Assembly (NCBI GenBank): GCA_021014325.1
Contig: CM037469.1
Span: 15,132,663 to 15,196,662 of the forward strand
Direction of reading: 5' to 3'
DNA from: Plazaster borealis
Lineage: Eukaryota > Echinodermata > Asteroidea > Forcipulatida > Labidiasteridae
Length of the DNA: 64,000 nt
Shown: positions 10,906 to 24,700 of the stretch, in pieces
Layout: each line of letters starts with the position of its first letter
How positions within the stretch are numbered: the stretch's first letter is position 1
Made by a program: the position numbers and the translations under genes
Notes under the pieces: model-generated
The model's input: the letters and a program-made list of their open reading frames with translations, nothing else
Databases searched by the model: none
What the model was told of the DNA's origin: nothing

Positions 10906-11255
10906 CATTACAGGGGCTGTATACGTTTGGTAGTTACCCATAAAATTAATGGCAATAAAAAATTATTGTTAATAAGTACAGCAGCTTCTGATAGTATGAA
11001 GCATTTTAAGAAACATTTCACTTTGAAGTAATGTGGCTATGGAAAAAGATATCATTTCTTCAGATTGTGTGTTCCATGTGCAGATTATTCTTCCTGCGGG
11101 GACATAACCGCTCCAGATTTTCGGCAGTATCTCAAAAACGCTACCACCTTTTGAAATGAAATTTGCACTTGTTATTTGTATGGTATATATCTACAAACAT
11201 ATAGGATTGAAACAAACAGTGGGTTCCAATTACCAAACGTATACAATCCCATTAA
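10906..11255 (-). mobile_element. MITE family B, copy 2
   Basis: Collinear with copy 1 (TTCAGATTGTGTGTTCCAT, GGGGACATAACCGCTCCAGA). The left TTAA is lost and the right end is ACAATCCCATTAA. Confidence 0.75.
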
Positions 11256-11496
11256 CCAAAGTGAGGTCGAGAACAAAACTAGTCGGGCCCTTTTTCTATG
11301 AAATGCAAATGAGAGCAATAATTAATAGTGTAGGACAGGGAATCAGATATTGTTGCCATAATAGTGTGTATGTGAATAAAAACACAGTAGCCAGGCAATG
11401 GCTAATCACGATTTGCATTACACTAATACGAATCTGTTAACCAAACAATAGCATTCTATCATTTTAAGACATCTGGGGACGCCTCTGGTATGCTTT

Positions 11497-11872
11497 TTAA
11501 AGGCATCGTACACGCTTTGTAATTAGTCAAAATGTATATATTAGCATAAAAACTGACTTGGTAACGAGCATAAGAGAGCTGTTGATAGTATAAAACATTG
11601 TGATATACGACTCCCTCTGAAGTAACGTAGTTTTTGAGAAAGAGGTAATTTCTCACTAAAATAATAAAAACTTCTTGCAAGAAGTTTTTATTCCTATCTG
11701 AAAGCACACAAATTTATACAACAAGGGTGTTTTTTCTATCATCATTTTCTTGCAACCTCGATGACCAATTGAGCCCAAATTTTCACAGGCTTGTTATTTT
11801 ATGCATATGTTGGGATACACCAAATGAGAACACTGGTCTTTGACAATTACCAAACGTGTTCAGTGCCTTTAA
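11497..11872 (-). mobile_element. MITE family A, copy 3
   Basis: Complete, TTAA at both ends, opposite orientation to copy 1. Confidence 0.85.
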
Positions 11873-12039
11873 GCTGATCCTTCATTGTTGCATGCAATTA
11901 AAGATCTGCGTCTGCTAATGCAATTTTATGATGTGAATTTTGCGCATACATTAACGCATACAAATTTAAGTGCGCTTGATATTAATAACACACAATAGTC
12001 TGAGACTGGGTGTATAATGTATAAATGTCGTAAACATAC

Positions 12040-12300
12040 CTGGCTAGTGTGTGGATTCGTGCAGACTACCTCGTAATCGTTGACTCAAATGATGACTGGG
12101 TCCTGCAGAAAACAACGTTCATTATAGTCTGCAAGTTTCCACACTCTCGTCGTGTGGAGGTAAATAATGGGAGCTGGCTGACCTTTAACCCCGCAGTGGG
12201 TATGCTACTCGCGCTAGAAACACACTGTGTAGTATATCAGCTGATAATGTTGTTCTTTCATAGCGGCGTATTATCTAAGGTCAACCACCTGATCTGAGCA
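12040..12300 (-). other. Possible 5' untranslated first exon of acyltransferase gene 2
   Basis: On the minus strand CCAG|GTATGT forms a good donor at 12040. It could join the CTTCTTAG acceptor at 10654, 17 bases before the gene 2 ATG. If so, the promoter would lie between this exon and the minisatellite that starts at about 12436. The 5' boundary is unknown. Inferred from splice sites alone. Confidence 0.3.
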
Positions 12301-12435
12301 GCGCGAGGTCACGCAGGCGCTGCACACACTTATTATTCACCAGTGGATGCTAAATTCTTTGCAAATTTCTCGTTCCTTTCATTCGAGGCCATTATTCCCC
12401 ATGTCGATTTCAACAATAACCAAATGGATATCCTA

Positions 12436-14993
12436 TCAGCCGAGACGAGTTTATGTTGAATCCTCACTACCTCAACCCCCTCCCCCAATCAGCCGAGACG
12501 AGTTTGTGTTTGGTCCTCTGCCTCAACCCAAATCAGTCGAGAGGGGTTCTGTGTTGGGTCCTCCTGCCTCAACCCTCTCCCCAACCAACGAGAGGAGTTT
12601 ATGTTGTGTCCTCACTGCCTCAACCCCCTCCCCAATCAGCCAATAGGGGGTTTAAGTTGGGTCCCCACTGCCTCAACCCCCTCCCCAATCAGCCAATAGG
12701 GGGTTTATGTTGTGTCCTCACTGCCTCAACCCCCTCCCCAATCAGCCAATAGGGGTGTGTTTTTGTTGTGTCCCCACTGCCTCAACCCCCTCCCCAATCA
12801 GCCAATAGGGGGGTTTATGTTGTGTCCTCACTGCCTCAACCCCCTCCCCAATCAGCCAATAGGGGGGGGGGTTAAGTTGGGTCCCCACTGCCTCAACCCC
12901 CTCCCCAATCAGCCAATAGGGGGTTTATGTTGGGTCCTCACTGCCTCAACCCCCTCCCCAACCAACGAGAGGAGTTTGTGTTGGGTCCCCACTGCCTCAA
13001 CCCTCTCCCCAACCAACGAGAGGAGTTTATGTTGTGTCCTCACTGCCTCAACCCCCTCCCCAACCAACGAGAGGAGTTTGGGTTGGGTCCTCACTGCCTC
13101 AACCCCCTCCCCAATCAGCCGAGAGGAGTTTATGTTGTGTCCTCACTGCCTCAACCCCCTCCCCAATCAGCCGAGAGGAGTTTATGTTGGGTCCTCACTG
13201 CCTCAACCCTCTCCCCAACCAACGAGAGGAGTTTATGTTGTGTCCTCACAGCCTCAACCCCCTCCCCAATCAGCCAATAGGGGGGTTTAAGTTGGGTCCC
13301 CACTGCCTCAACCCCCTCCCCAATCAGCCAATAGGGGGTTTATGTTGTGTCCTCACTGCCTCAACCCCCTCCCCAATCAGCCAATAGGGGGGGGGGGTTA
13401 AGTTGGGTCCCCACTGCCTCAACCCCCTCCCCAATCAGCCAATAGGGGGGTTTATGTTGTGTCCTCACTGCCTCAACCCCCTCCCCAATCAGCCAATAGG
13501 GGGGGGTATAAGTTGGGTCCCCACTGCCTCAACCCCCTCCCCAATCAGCCAATAGGGGGGTTTATGTTGGGTCCTCACTGCCTCAACCCCCTCCCCAACC
13601 AACGAGACGAGTTTGTGTTGGGTCCCCACTGCCTCAACCCTCTCCCCAACCAACGAGAGGAGTTTATGTTGTGTCCTCACTGCCTCAACCCCCTCCCCAA
13701 CCAACGAGAGGAGTTTATGTTGTGTCCTCACTGCCTCAACCCCCTCCCCAATCAGCCGAGAGGAGTTTATGTTGGGTCCTCACTGCCTCAACCCTCTCCC
13801 CAACCAACGAGAGGAGTTTATGTTGTGTCCTCACAGCCTCAACCCCCTCCCCAATCAGCCAATAGGGGGGTTTAAGTTGGGTCCCCACTGCCTCAACCCC
13901 CTCCCCAATCAGCCAATAGGGGGTTTATGTTGTGTCCTCACTGCCTCAACCCCCTCCCCAATCAGCCAATAGGGGGGGGGGTTAAGTTGGGTCCCCACTG
14001 CCTCAACCCCCTCCCCAATCAGCCAATAGGGGGGTTTATGTTGTGTCCTCACTGCCTCAACCCCCTCCCCAATCAGCCAATAGGGGGGGGGGTTAAGTTG
14101 GGTCCCCACTGCCTCAACCCCCTCCCCAATCAGCCAATAGGGGGTTTATGTTGGGTCCTCACTGCCTCAACCCCCTCCCCAACCAACGAGACGAGTTTGT
14201 GTTGGGTCCCCACTGCCTCAACCCTCTCCCCAACCAACGAGAGGAGTTTATGTTGTGTCCTCACTGCCTCAACCCCCTCCCCAACCAACGAGAGGAGTTT
14301 ATGTTGTGTCCCCACTGCCTCAACCCCCTCCCCAATCAGCCGAGAGGAGTTTATGTTGTGTCCTCACTGCCTCAACCCCCTCCCCAATCAGCCGAGAGGA
14401 GTTTGTGTTGGGTCCTCACTGCCTCAACCCCCTCCCCAATCAGCCGAGAGGAGTTTATGTTGGGTCCCCACTGCCTCAACCCTCTCCCCCAATCAACGAG
14501 AGGAGTTTGTGTTTGGTCCTCACTGCCTCAACCCCCTCCCCCAATCAACGAGAGGAGTTTGTGTTGGGTCCTCACTGCCTCAACCCCCTCCCCAACCAAC
14601 GAGAGGAGTTTATGTTGTGTCCTCACTGCCTCAACCCCCTCCCCAATCAGCCGAGAGGAGTTTATGTTGTGTCCCCACTGCCTCAACCCCCTCCCCAATC
14701 AGCCGAGAGGAGTTTATGTTGTGTCCCCACTGCCTCAACCCCCTCCCCAATCAGCCGAGAGGAGTTTGTGTTGTGTCCTCACTGCCTCAACCCCCTCCCC
14801 AACCAACGAGAGGAGTTTGTGTTGGGTCCCCACTGCCTCAACCCTCTCCCCAACCAACGAGAGGAGTTTATGTTGTGTCCTCACTGCCTCAACCCCCTCC
14901 CCCAACCAACGAGAGGAGTTTGGGTTGGGTCCTCACTGCCTCAACACCCTCCCCCAATCAACGAGAGGAGTTTGGGTTGGGTCCTCACTGCTT
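12436..14993. repeat. Minisatellite, about 54-bp units, near 47 copies
   Basis: Head-to-tail units of the form CACTGCCTCAACCCCCTCCC + CAATCAGCCAATAGGGGG (or CAACCAACGAGAGGAG, or CAATCAGCCGAGAGGAG) + TTTATGTTG(T/G)GTCC. Unit length is 53-55 because the G-run varies from 5 to 9. Variants are ordered in a higher-order pattern; for example the rare CTCACAGCCTC unit recurs 583 bp apart (13247, 13830). On the minus strand the unit contains GCTGATTGG, a CCAAT-box core. Open frames through it exist in all three plus frames because 54 is divisible by 3 and stop codons are rare in the unit. They are not regarded as genes. Confidence 0.95.
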
Positions 14994-15069
14994 CAAACAG
15001 GTGTCAAAGGTGTCAAAGGTGCAGCAATCCTCCAAAATCATCCCAATTCCAGGATGATATTGAAGTAGC

Positions 15070-16618
15070 ATGATTTGCGTTGTTGAATAGTTTAAAAACC
15101 TTAAATCACATGGCCTACCGACACATACCATGCCAACCTACCGGCACATAATTGAATTCAAGGTTAAATGAAAAGAAAAGGGAACGTCTGATAATGTGAC
15201 TGGCAAATCCGTGCAAGATTATTACTCGCATTTTGATTAATAACAAAACAGCCCGTGTTAACTTTCTCCAGTTATCTGGAAAGTTTTCTCTGTGAGCAGC
15301 TTTAAAAAAGAATTATGATTCGAGGCAGACAAATTTACAAGTATGTGCAATGTACTAATTTATTTATTTTTTTCTAGTTTCTTAACCAACCCATATGGTT
15401 TTTTATATTTTTTTATTTGTCTAATTCCTGTTTGCTGTGATTTTGTTGTCTTTAACATTGTAAAATATAATGAAATTTGGCCTTTGGGTTACAATGTGAT
15501 AATTTGAATGTACTAGCTAAGCAAATGAAAAATGAAAGACATTTTGATTCTGCTTCTGCTTATACCATCTTTATGAAGTAAAGCCCCTGCGATCCGAGGA
15601 TGCAAGTTGACAAATTCTTATTAAAATTATTTACATTGCAAACAATCATAATCTTCAAAGGAATTTTTTTTTTAAAATTAAGTTATCAGTAAAATCGACC
15701 ATTTTAATCTCCAAAGATCACTTTAATATGAATAAATTACTTGCATCCTACAAACTATAAAAATAAATACTAGCACCGCTAACAAACAAAAATATCTGAC
15801 TATTTTTTTTACCATTAATACAATCAAGCGTCCTCATTAGTTTTCAATGGATTGTGCTATTCAACAATATTGTTAAAACTTCTCATAAATATCACTGATT
15901 TGTTGCAAAATATAGACAATAAATTAACATTATTTTCAGGAAATTAATATAGAAACTACAAAATATGTCTCACACACAGAACATAGCAAAAATAAAATTT
16001 TCAAAACTAACCTTACAGAATCACAAACTATTACTTTTAAATATCCATTATATTATTCTCATTATAAATAATTAATTTACAATTATTCTAACTTCTCTTT
16101 CAGAACAAAACAAATATATATTTACTGTTAACAGGTGGGCGGCAATATTTCAGATAAAACAAACAAACTTTGCATTGCATGATAATGTTTTTCTTACTCC
16201 ACAAAAAAACAAATATTCACAAAGAGCATCAGGCTAGGCTATTCCTTGATTTGTTTTACTAAAACCCTGAAAGTAGGGGCATTGTCAGCACATGCTGACA
16301 TAATTTAATATTTCCATTGTCTTAACCACATCGTACACACTGGTCAGCTCATATGCCATGATATCCTAAGCCGGACCATGCCACACGTCCTTAGAGGGGG
16401 CGTCAATCAACATGGGATAGTGATTTAGTTAGGAGGGGTCAGGGGACAAAACTCTGCCAGCATCCTTTGGGTACACAATTGATATGTCAATTGTCAATGG
16501 TGGATGAAACCAAATTATCTAACTTAACTAAAGCAAACAAATAAAACTTACAAAAACCCAGGCAATACCTGGACATGTTAACAGCACACTTTGATAAAAA
16601 CATGTAAAACAAACCCCC
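15070..16618. other. AT-rich intergenic region
   Basis: About 1.5 kb of AT-rich sequence with long A/T runs. I see no open frame, tRNA or recognisable repeat in it. Confidence 0.5.
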
Positions 16619-16992
16619 TTAAAGGCACTGAACACGTTTGGTAATTGTCAAAGACCAGTGTTCTCACTTGGTGTATCCCAACATATGCATAAAATAACAA
16701 GCCTGTACAAATTTGGGCTCAATTGGTCATCGAAGTTGCAAGAAAATGTTGAAAGAAAAAACACCCTTTTTTGTACATATTTGTGTGCTTTCAGATAGGA
16801 ATAAAAATTTCTTGCAAGAAGTTTTTATTATTTTAGTGAGAAATTACCTCTTTCTCAAAAACTACGTTACTTCAGAGGGAGTCGTTTCCTACAATGTTTT
16901 ATACTATCAACAGCTCTCCGTTGCTTGTTACCAAGTAAGTTTTTATGCTAATATTTGTTTTGAGTCATTACCAAACGTGTACGATACCTTTA
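16619..16992 (+). mobile_element. MITE family A, copy 4
   Basis: Full TTAA-bounded copy. Confidence 0.85.
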
Positions 16993-17078
16993 ACATAATG
17001 TTAAAAAAAACTTGTCAGTATGTGCTTACACCGTACAACAGGGACTTTGCAACCAAATAGGTCCCTCGCTGCAGGGTT

Positions 17079-17448
17079 TTAAAGGCACTGAACACGTTTG
17101 GTAATTGTCAAAGACCAGTGTTCTCACCTGGTGTATCCCAACATATGCATAAAATAACAAGCCTGTGGAAATTTGGGCTCAATTGGTCCTCGAAGTTGCA
17201 AGAAAATAATGAAAGAAAAAACACCCTTGATGCATAGAATTGTGTGCTTTCAGATGCCTGAGACCTGGAGCCTTTCTCCGATTCAATTTTTGGGGGTGAA
17301 AATTAGCTATTTCTCTAAAACTACATTACTTCGAAGGGAGTCGTTGCTCAGGATTGTTTATAATATCAACAGCTCTTCAGTGCTCCTCAGCAAGTAAGTT
17401 TCTACATTAACCTCTAGAGTAATTACCAAAAGTATAACCCGCCTTTAA
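17079..17448 (+). mobile_element. MITE family A, copy 5 (diverged)
   Basis: The left half matches family A closely. The right half differs (GATGCCTGAGACCTGGAGCC, TTTTTGGGGGTGAAAAT), resembling the B-type core, and the end is ACCCGCCTTTAA. TTAA on both sides. Confidence 0.7.
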
Positions 17449-18721
17449 AGAATAAATTTTAGAAATGAGAGGGAATCTAGAAAGAGTTACTGTGGAAAAG
17501 CAGCAAGCACCACGGCACATTTTAATATATTTTGGGCTCACCAGCCATACATAGTTAATGGAAATGATAACATAAAAAGTTACTATTATTAAAAAAATGT
17601 TAGGGAAAAAAAATGTATAAACACTTGAGTTACTGTCAGACAAAAGCACAATATATTTTTCTTACAGAGTGGACTTTAACAACTAATATCGGTTTTCTAA
17701 TTATATTTTTCTCCGTTTATATAAAAAAAATATTAACTATTTCATTGCAATTTGCATATACAAAATAAATAGATTTCATGATTCTGTTTATAATATTAAT
17801 ACATTGTTCTCTCCAATGAAGTATTTCTTAAATTATTAGCTGATGATTTGACTACACAAAATATTTTATTGAATGACCACTTTTAGCAAATCTAAAACAG
17901 AAAGGATTTTCCTTGTAAATGTGCTTGAGTTCAGTCTATGCTGTATTTGATTTACGTATGTAATTATGCCCATCTTGGCATTCTAACACTCAACCCAGTG
18001 TGACTAAAACGAGGCCGAGAGGGAAATAGTCTGGTACCTTCACATACAATGAGAAAGGTACTGTTGATTTCACTGTGTTTACAGGAAACCAGGTCAAGAT
18101 AGCTATACACTTTGATAAAGGTCTATACGTACAGATAAGTCAGAGTACACAAAAATTAGTGGGTCAAAAATTGTAACATTCAAACTTTTTTTTTAAATGT
18201 TCAAAGCAGGAAAAAGGACCAACAGATTACAGAGTCTCTGATACTATCTTCTTTTCTGAAATTCCTTTGGTAACACTCAGACATTGCACGTTTTGATTTA
18301 TTTCACTGTTTCTCCAAAGTGCAATGCCCTTGGGGAGTCAAAGTCCTTGATATCCTAAAGTGTCGACCATTCCACATAATCTAAGAGGGGGTTCAAATCC
18401 AGAGTTGTGTAATATTTTGTTTTGAGGGGGCTGAAAAATATTTTCACTCATACACTTTGTGCACAAAATTGTACAGCCATTCAGATCTACCCAGACTAAC
18501 CCTCTGATAAAGTGGAGCCAACTTTCTTAGTAGCAGGCTTCCAGGTGTCTTGCTGACATCCTGTGCTAGGTTCTGAGGTTTCCAACATGCCTCCCTCCTG
18601 CCCAAAAACTTTTTGGCTTACTGGGAATCCTAGTAACAAGTGGAACCATCCCGCATTGTGTAATTCCTAGGGTTACTTCCGCACTTAACGTTTAAATTTG
18701 TTTTGACAACACTTTCTCTTT
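17449..18721. other. Region 3' of acyltransferase gene 3
   Basis: Mostly AT-rich. AATAAA on the minus strand at 18302-18297 is a possible polyadenylation signal for gene 3, 420 bases beyond its stop. No separate gene seen. Confidence 0.4.
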
Positions 18722-21700
18722 TTAGATGATTTTCAGTTTCTCACTTTCAACGATCCCATATTTTGCTTTGTGCTCGTCGAACAGCGCCACCAGGGATGCG
18801 ATGTAAGTCTTGTGGACTTCGTCAATTTCATCTTGGGTCGGGTTTGTCGTCTTGTCCAGAGGAATTGGTTTCCCAACTGGAAATGAGACGAGAAAAAGAA
18901 AAAACAAAAATTCAGACAAGGCAAGAGAAGTAAGGTAAAATTCAAACACAATATTGTTTATTATAGCTTATTTTTCGGCTCAGTGCTATAAGGTCATTAA
19001 TTGCAATTGCATACTCGTAATGATCAAAAGATCAATAAATGAAAAATACGTATAAATTCGGAAAAAATTCATCAAAATCAACAAATAAATGTTTTACTTA
19101 GAAAAGAATGTTTCTTTTTGCCAAACAAATATTCTGAAGACCACTCTTGACCCCATTAACCAGGGGCTCCATAGTATGCAAAACCAATTTGATGAAATCC
19201 ATCCAAATTGCACTAATGACCTTATAGTCGTGAGCAGACGATATTATCTTTCCTTTATTTTTTTTTTGGGGGGGAATCAAAAAACTTGTTCACACCAGAG
19301 CCAAGTTAATTGGTTTTTCAGATTATAAATAATCGGTTATCTTTTCGTGAAATCACCAGAACACACCAAGTCTGTAAACCACAAAGGAATAGAAAATGTT
19401 CGCAAACTTCAGATGACCTGTTCACTTAAAGGCACTGTAGCCTACACGTTTGGTAATTACTCAAAATATATATTAGCATAAAAACTTACTTGGTAACGAG
19501 CAACAGAGAGCTGTTGATAGTATACAACATTGAGAGAAATGACTCCCTCTGAAGTAACGTAGTTTTTGAGAAAGAGGTAATTTCTCACTAAAATAATAAA
19601 AGACTTCAGGCCTGAAACCCTTTTATTCCTATCTGAAAGCACACAAATTTGTACAACAAGGGTGTTTTTTCTTTCATCATTTTCTTGCAACTTCGACGAC
19701 CAATTGAGCTCAAATTTTCACAGGCTTGTTATTTTATGCATATGTTGGGATACACCAAGTGAGAACACTGGTCTTTGACAATTACCAAACATGTTAAGTG
19801 CCTTTAAAAGCAAACACATTTTTCCCGCTGCGGACGAATTTGACCTTGTGGCATGTGCAGACGTTGTCATATCAGTCATGTGCAGACAGGCAGTTATCTT
19901 TATCTGTTTACTTATGTTCCATAGATCCAAGGACCTGAATTTGCTTTAGAAATCTATGTTCAACGGTCGGATTTGTGTGTGTTTGTCTCGGATATTAACA
20001 AGTGCAGTTGATAAAATTATGGACAGATGAGATAGTACATGGAGGGGAAGGCAGATATAAAAGCACTGTGGTAAGAGGATTTAACTGAGACCTTATGAAA
20101 GAAATGGATTTAAATTTATAATACAATGGCAGGCAAACAACAAATCAACCAATTAACAGGGTCCAATTTTTTGGGGGGAAAATCCACAAGACCACAGCGC
20201 TTGTATATCTCAACTTTTTTACTGGACCAGAATTTTTGTTACAAGACCAAAGTCAAAATGGAATTTTCTTTTTTAAACAAGCAAGGGAAGATAAAATCTC
20301 ATTGTCTCGTGGGTGTTTAATACTCAACAGAATTGAAAGATATTTTGTCAGACTCAAAGTCAGACAAATTAATGTAAAAATATTAGGGTACACTTTGAGG
20401 TATTACTATTGAGATGGAAAAAAATCCCAAAACACAAGACTGCTGGACTTGTCTGGTCATAAGTTTACTGGCCCGGTGCTAAAATCACTGGCCTCGGGCC
20501 TGCGTTCCAGTGTAAATTTTGAGCCCCGACCAAGCCTGCCAGACAAACTGATCAAATTTATCTAAAAATGCAACATTCCCCAGCAGTGAACCTTTCAATT
20601 CTTTAAACAAACTTTCAGGTAACACGCTTCCCGGCCCTTCTTATATTTTGATTTGGGGTTGAACAAAGACAAATTTATGTAGAGCGAGATTTGAACCAAC
20701 GACCTCCGGATTAATGTGCCGGCGCTCTACCAACTGAGCTATCTAACCCTAATGTTAGCGGTCTCCCTTTTTAGGTGTTCGGGCATACAGCCCGGATCAC
20801 CTCTTGTTTTTTGTCAATATCTTTGTTCGGGGTGCCATTCAGAAGCCATTCAACCTGTAGCTGCCGTGTAGCCAGGGATCACACCCAAGTTTACGATACA
20901 ACCTGGGAAGCAGCAGCAGAGGGATCACCTTAAGGGGATGTGACTTTTTATTTCAGATATCAAATAATAAACCATAAGGGAAACTACTCATATTCTCTTT
21001 ATTTTGGTTGGTAGGCAAAGGGGTAAAGTATACACCAATCCTTCACCGATCTTGAACTCTTGGTGGCAGCAGACAAACTGCGGTGGTACTGCGGTGGTAC
21101 GACCTTGCCACTTATGTAACTATTATTTATAAACAACCATTATTTACATATAACCATTTATAAATTAACTAGTGCAGCCCAGCCCTTAAGCTCATCGATA
21201 GGCAGCACAGTACCACCCAGGTACCACCGCAGTAATGGAGGCGTTTCTGCTGCCACCAAGAGTTCAAGATCGGCGAAGGATTGGTGTATAGGGGGAGGGG
21301 CGCTGAAGCCATAGGAGCTTTCTCCTTGGGTATGCAACTGAACAGACGTAACTTTAGTGAATCAAATATTCAAATAATTTTGGGTTGAACAACCAACAGT
21401 TTACTAGAGTGGGACTTGGACCTGCGACCTCCAGATTAACATGCTGCCGCTCTACCAACTGAACTATCTATGTTAACGCCCTCCCTTTTTTTGTTAATAT
21501 CTCAGTTCGGGGGTGCCAGTCAGAAGCCATTCAACCTGTAACTGCCGTGTAGCCAGGGATCACACCCAAGTTTATGATGCAACCTGGGAAGCGGCAGCAG
21601 AGGGATCACCTTAAGGGGATGTGACTTTTTATATCAAAATATTCATACTCACCAACTGTGTAGATTGGTTTCCTGTACGGTAACAATCCCACTGTGTAAT

Positions 21701-24700
21701 TAAAGATGCCTCGACCGTGGAAGACGGGAGGTGCAAAGCCAATCATCTTAGTCAGCCAGTTCTGAAGACGTCTTAGGGAGGACCCATCAGGGTTGGAAAC
21801 TTGCTCATAGACGTCCGTCTCACCGAAGGAGTAGACTGGAACAAGACACGCTCTGAAATGTGTAGAAGGAAATAAGGACATTATTGTTTTATATTTCTGG
21901 TAAAGAAACCAAGGATGCCTCATAAGTGAACTTAATCACTGTAGCTCGCAAGCCTGAGGAAACCTGTAAACAAGGGTGCTTGCTGTGTGAACCAGAAACA
22001 CCAGGGTTAACCCCTACTCTTCCACAATAAGTGTTCTGGGTTATTTTACGTGCACTACCAAACCTTTAGTGCACGGGATCTATGGCTTATTGCCCATCTG
22101 AAGGACAAAGCAATTATGGTAAAGTATCTTGCTGAAGGACACGACCGGGACTCGAACCCACACTCTGCTAATCAGAAAACATACGAGCTTGCGTCCGCTG
22201 CTCTTAACCGCTCGGCCACGGTTGACACGCCACAAGTTTTAGGGTTTCAGTTCACAACTGATTGGAAGTTAATGGGATTTATTGCATTGCAATTCCCACT
22301 TGCTCCTTAAAGGGAAGGTTTGAAATCAAATTATCTGAACAAGTTAGGCTAGGAAGTACCTACCCATGTTGCAGAGCTTTTCTCACAAATCCTTTCCTTT
22401 TGCTTAAACAGACAACATACTCATGAGGATGAGCCAAGAGGGATTCTGTTGCTCCGCCAATTACTATGACAACAGCGTTACCAGGACCGGATTTCCCGAG
22501 CAACCAATCAACACTCTCCCTGCTTACATCACATGCACCTGTATGATAGTGGGGGTGGGGGTTGGAGGGAGGGGGTGGAGGGAGGGGGGTGATAATCAGA
22601 ATTCAGAAATGGCAGTTTTTGAATTTAAGTTCTGGAGGAAAATCAATGATATTATATTTGTTTTAAAGGGACACAAGAGCAAAGAAGAAATTCATAGAGC
22701 TGCTATATCAAAGCAGAGATGTCACTTCTTAAATCTATTTGCTTAGCAGTTTTCAGGGAACCTGTTACAATTACTTAATATTAATTTCATGGTTGGGTGC
22801 TGACCAGAGCCCTTTTTTATAAAGCTGTTAAGCAGAAAATATTGCTAAGCAAATTTTCTCTGCTCAGCAAAAAATTGAATTGGAAACCAATTGCAACAAT
22901 GTAAATACTATGAAATTTGGGCTGCTAACCTGTTTCAGCTAAGCAAGATTTTTCTGTGCTTAGCAAAAGTTTGATTGCTTACAGGCTTTATGAAATTGGG
23001 CCCAGTTTTGCTAAGTAAATTGTACATTTAGCAGCTAAGCGAAAAGGACTATTTACCTCCCATCATCAGGTAGTCTCTTGCAAACGGCAATCTAAACCAC
23101 CCAGCCAACGTCAAGATATACGAAGTAATCCCCGGGTACCTCAAACTGAATCCATTTGCTTCCGTCCCGAAGTTAACGAAAGCCCCCATGCTCATTATAC
23201 CATGAGGATGAAACCCGAGGAGGTGGTTCTTCGCTGGGTCCAAGTCTGCCGTCTTGACGAGATGCACTGGGAAGAAGTTTCTCATGTGAGTCCAGATCTT
23301 CCAGTGTCTCATCCATTCAACTCGGCGCCCTCCTCTTTTGGGTGTCTCCCGGTCGTAGTAGACCCAGAGATACGCCAAGAGAACTAAGGGGTAGTACTTG
23401 GAGAAGAGGAAGTAGACCGATAAGACGGCGACCAAGACCCCCATGAAGATGAAGCAGAACCACCATTGTAAGACGGCGAAGGTTTCAAGACGACGGTGGA
23501 GGGGAATGTGAAGGGGAGCCAACTCCATCCCCATTACCTTCCTGTGACTTTCTTCGCTATGGAAGAAAAAGGTTAACATTAGCCTCAGAAATCTACTCTG
23601 AACAGCAGGCTTTGAATTTCATCTTTCAGAGGGCAAGGCCATTTTTATTTTAAAATTTTGGGCACTTCCATTGGAAAATCTATGGGAAACTTTTGAAGAT
23701 GCACCAAGGCCAAGACCAGGGGCAACAGAAGCCATGGCCTTTGTGGCCTTCATGCAATTGACCATATTTTTGACCGCATGGGGGCGCTTTCTTCAGGGAA
23801 TATCTTGCATCACAATTACAGTTTCATCTTATTTTAATTGCCTGTATGTAGTTTGCTAGCATCATTGACGAAATACATAAACATAATAATAGCAAAAATG
23901 AAAACAAACCGTTTGTTTACTTGTTTTTCATCACGTACAAATTGGTCCAAAAACGCCCTCACGCGGTCAAAAATACGACGAATTCCAGGCCCGTCTGAGG
24001 GCTAGTCACTCAGAAAAGTCGGAATCAGAGGGAGTTCAGAGTATGGCACTAATGGGGCTGAATGTAGTCAAGTAAATCTTTAAGAAAAGGATTGGAAACG
24101 TACCTGTAAACAAGGGTACTTGGGTTAACCCCTACTCTTCCACGATAATTGTTCTGGTTGTTTTTTCGTGCACTACCAATCCTAGAACACGAGACTTACG
24201 GCTTTATGTCCAATCCAAAGGACAAAGCAATTATGATAAAGTATCTTGCTCAAGGACACAAGTGCCACGACCGGGACTCGAACCCACTGATCTCTGCTGA
24301 TCAGAAACACCAGAGCTCGAGTCCAGTGCTTTTAACCACTCAGCCATCAAACATGCCATAAAACTTTTAGTGTCCCCACCCTGTTTTTGCCAATTCAGGT
24401 TTCAAACAAAAGTAGATATTTCCGCCATGGGTATAAAAATAAAAATCCCCCATAAAAATTAACACTTATTTCCATTTTTCATATATCAGTATGAACTACC
24501 TAAACAGTCAATTTACCAAGATTAAATTGAAACAATTTTTACCAATAGAAAATGTCACACAAAAAAATCTTGCTGTTCACCATTTCAAATTGCTACATAT
24601 AGATACCGAAGAGAGACCGAAGAGAAAATCAACATTAACATCATATGGTGTTAAAATAACACCATTGTAATTGTTTTGGCAGAAATTAGTGTTATTTTAA

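Noticed and set aside
12436..14993. CRISPR-like array
   Set aside because: No unique spacers between identical repeats; the units are continuous tandem repeats in a eukaryotic genome.
12712..15073. Long open frames (up to 376 codons) with repeated HCLNPLPNQ or LPQPPPQ motifs
   Set aside because: They arise from a 54-bp minisatellite in all three frames; G-run length changes shift frames freely and no start or splice context is conserved.
16713..17060. Repeated small frames [25 protein letters not shown] in many places
   Set aside because: They are translations of MITE family A, whose copies are non-coding and carry different frameshifts.
20684..20750. tRNA gene on the minus strand
   Set aside because: The anticodon loop does not fold properly and the same head plus body recurs several times; it is a SINE.
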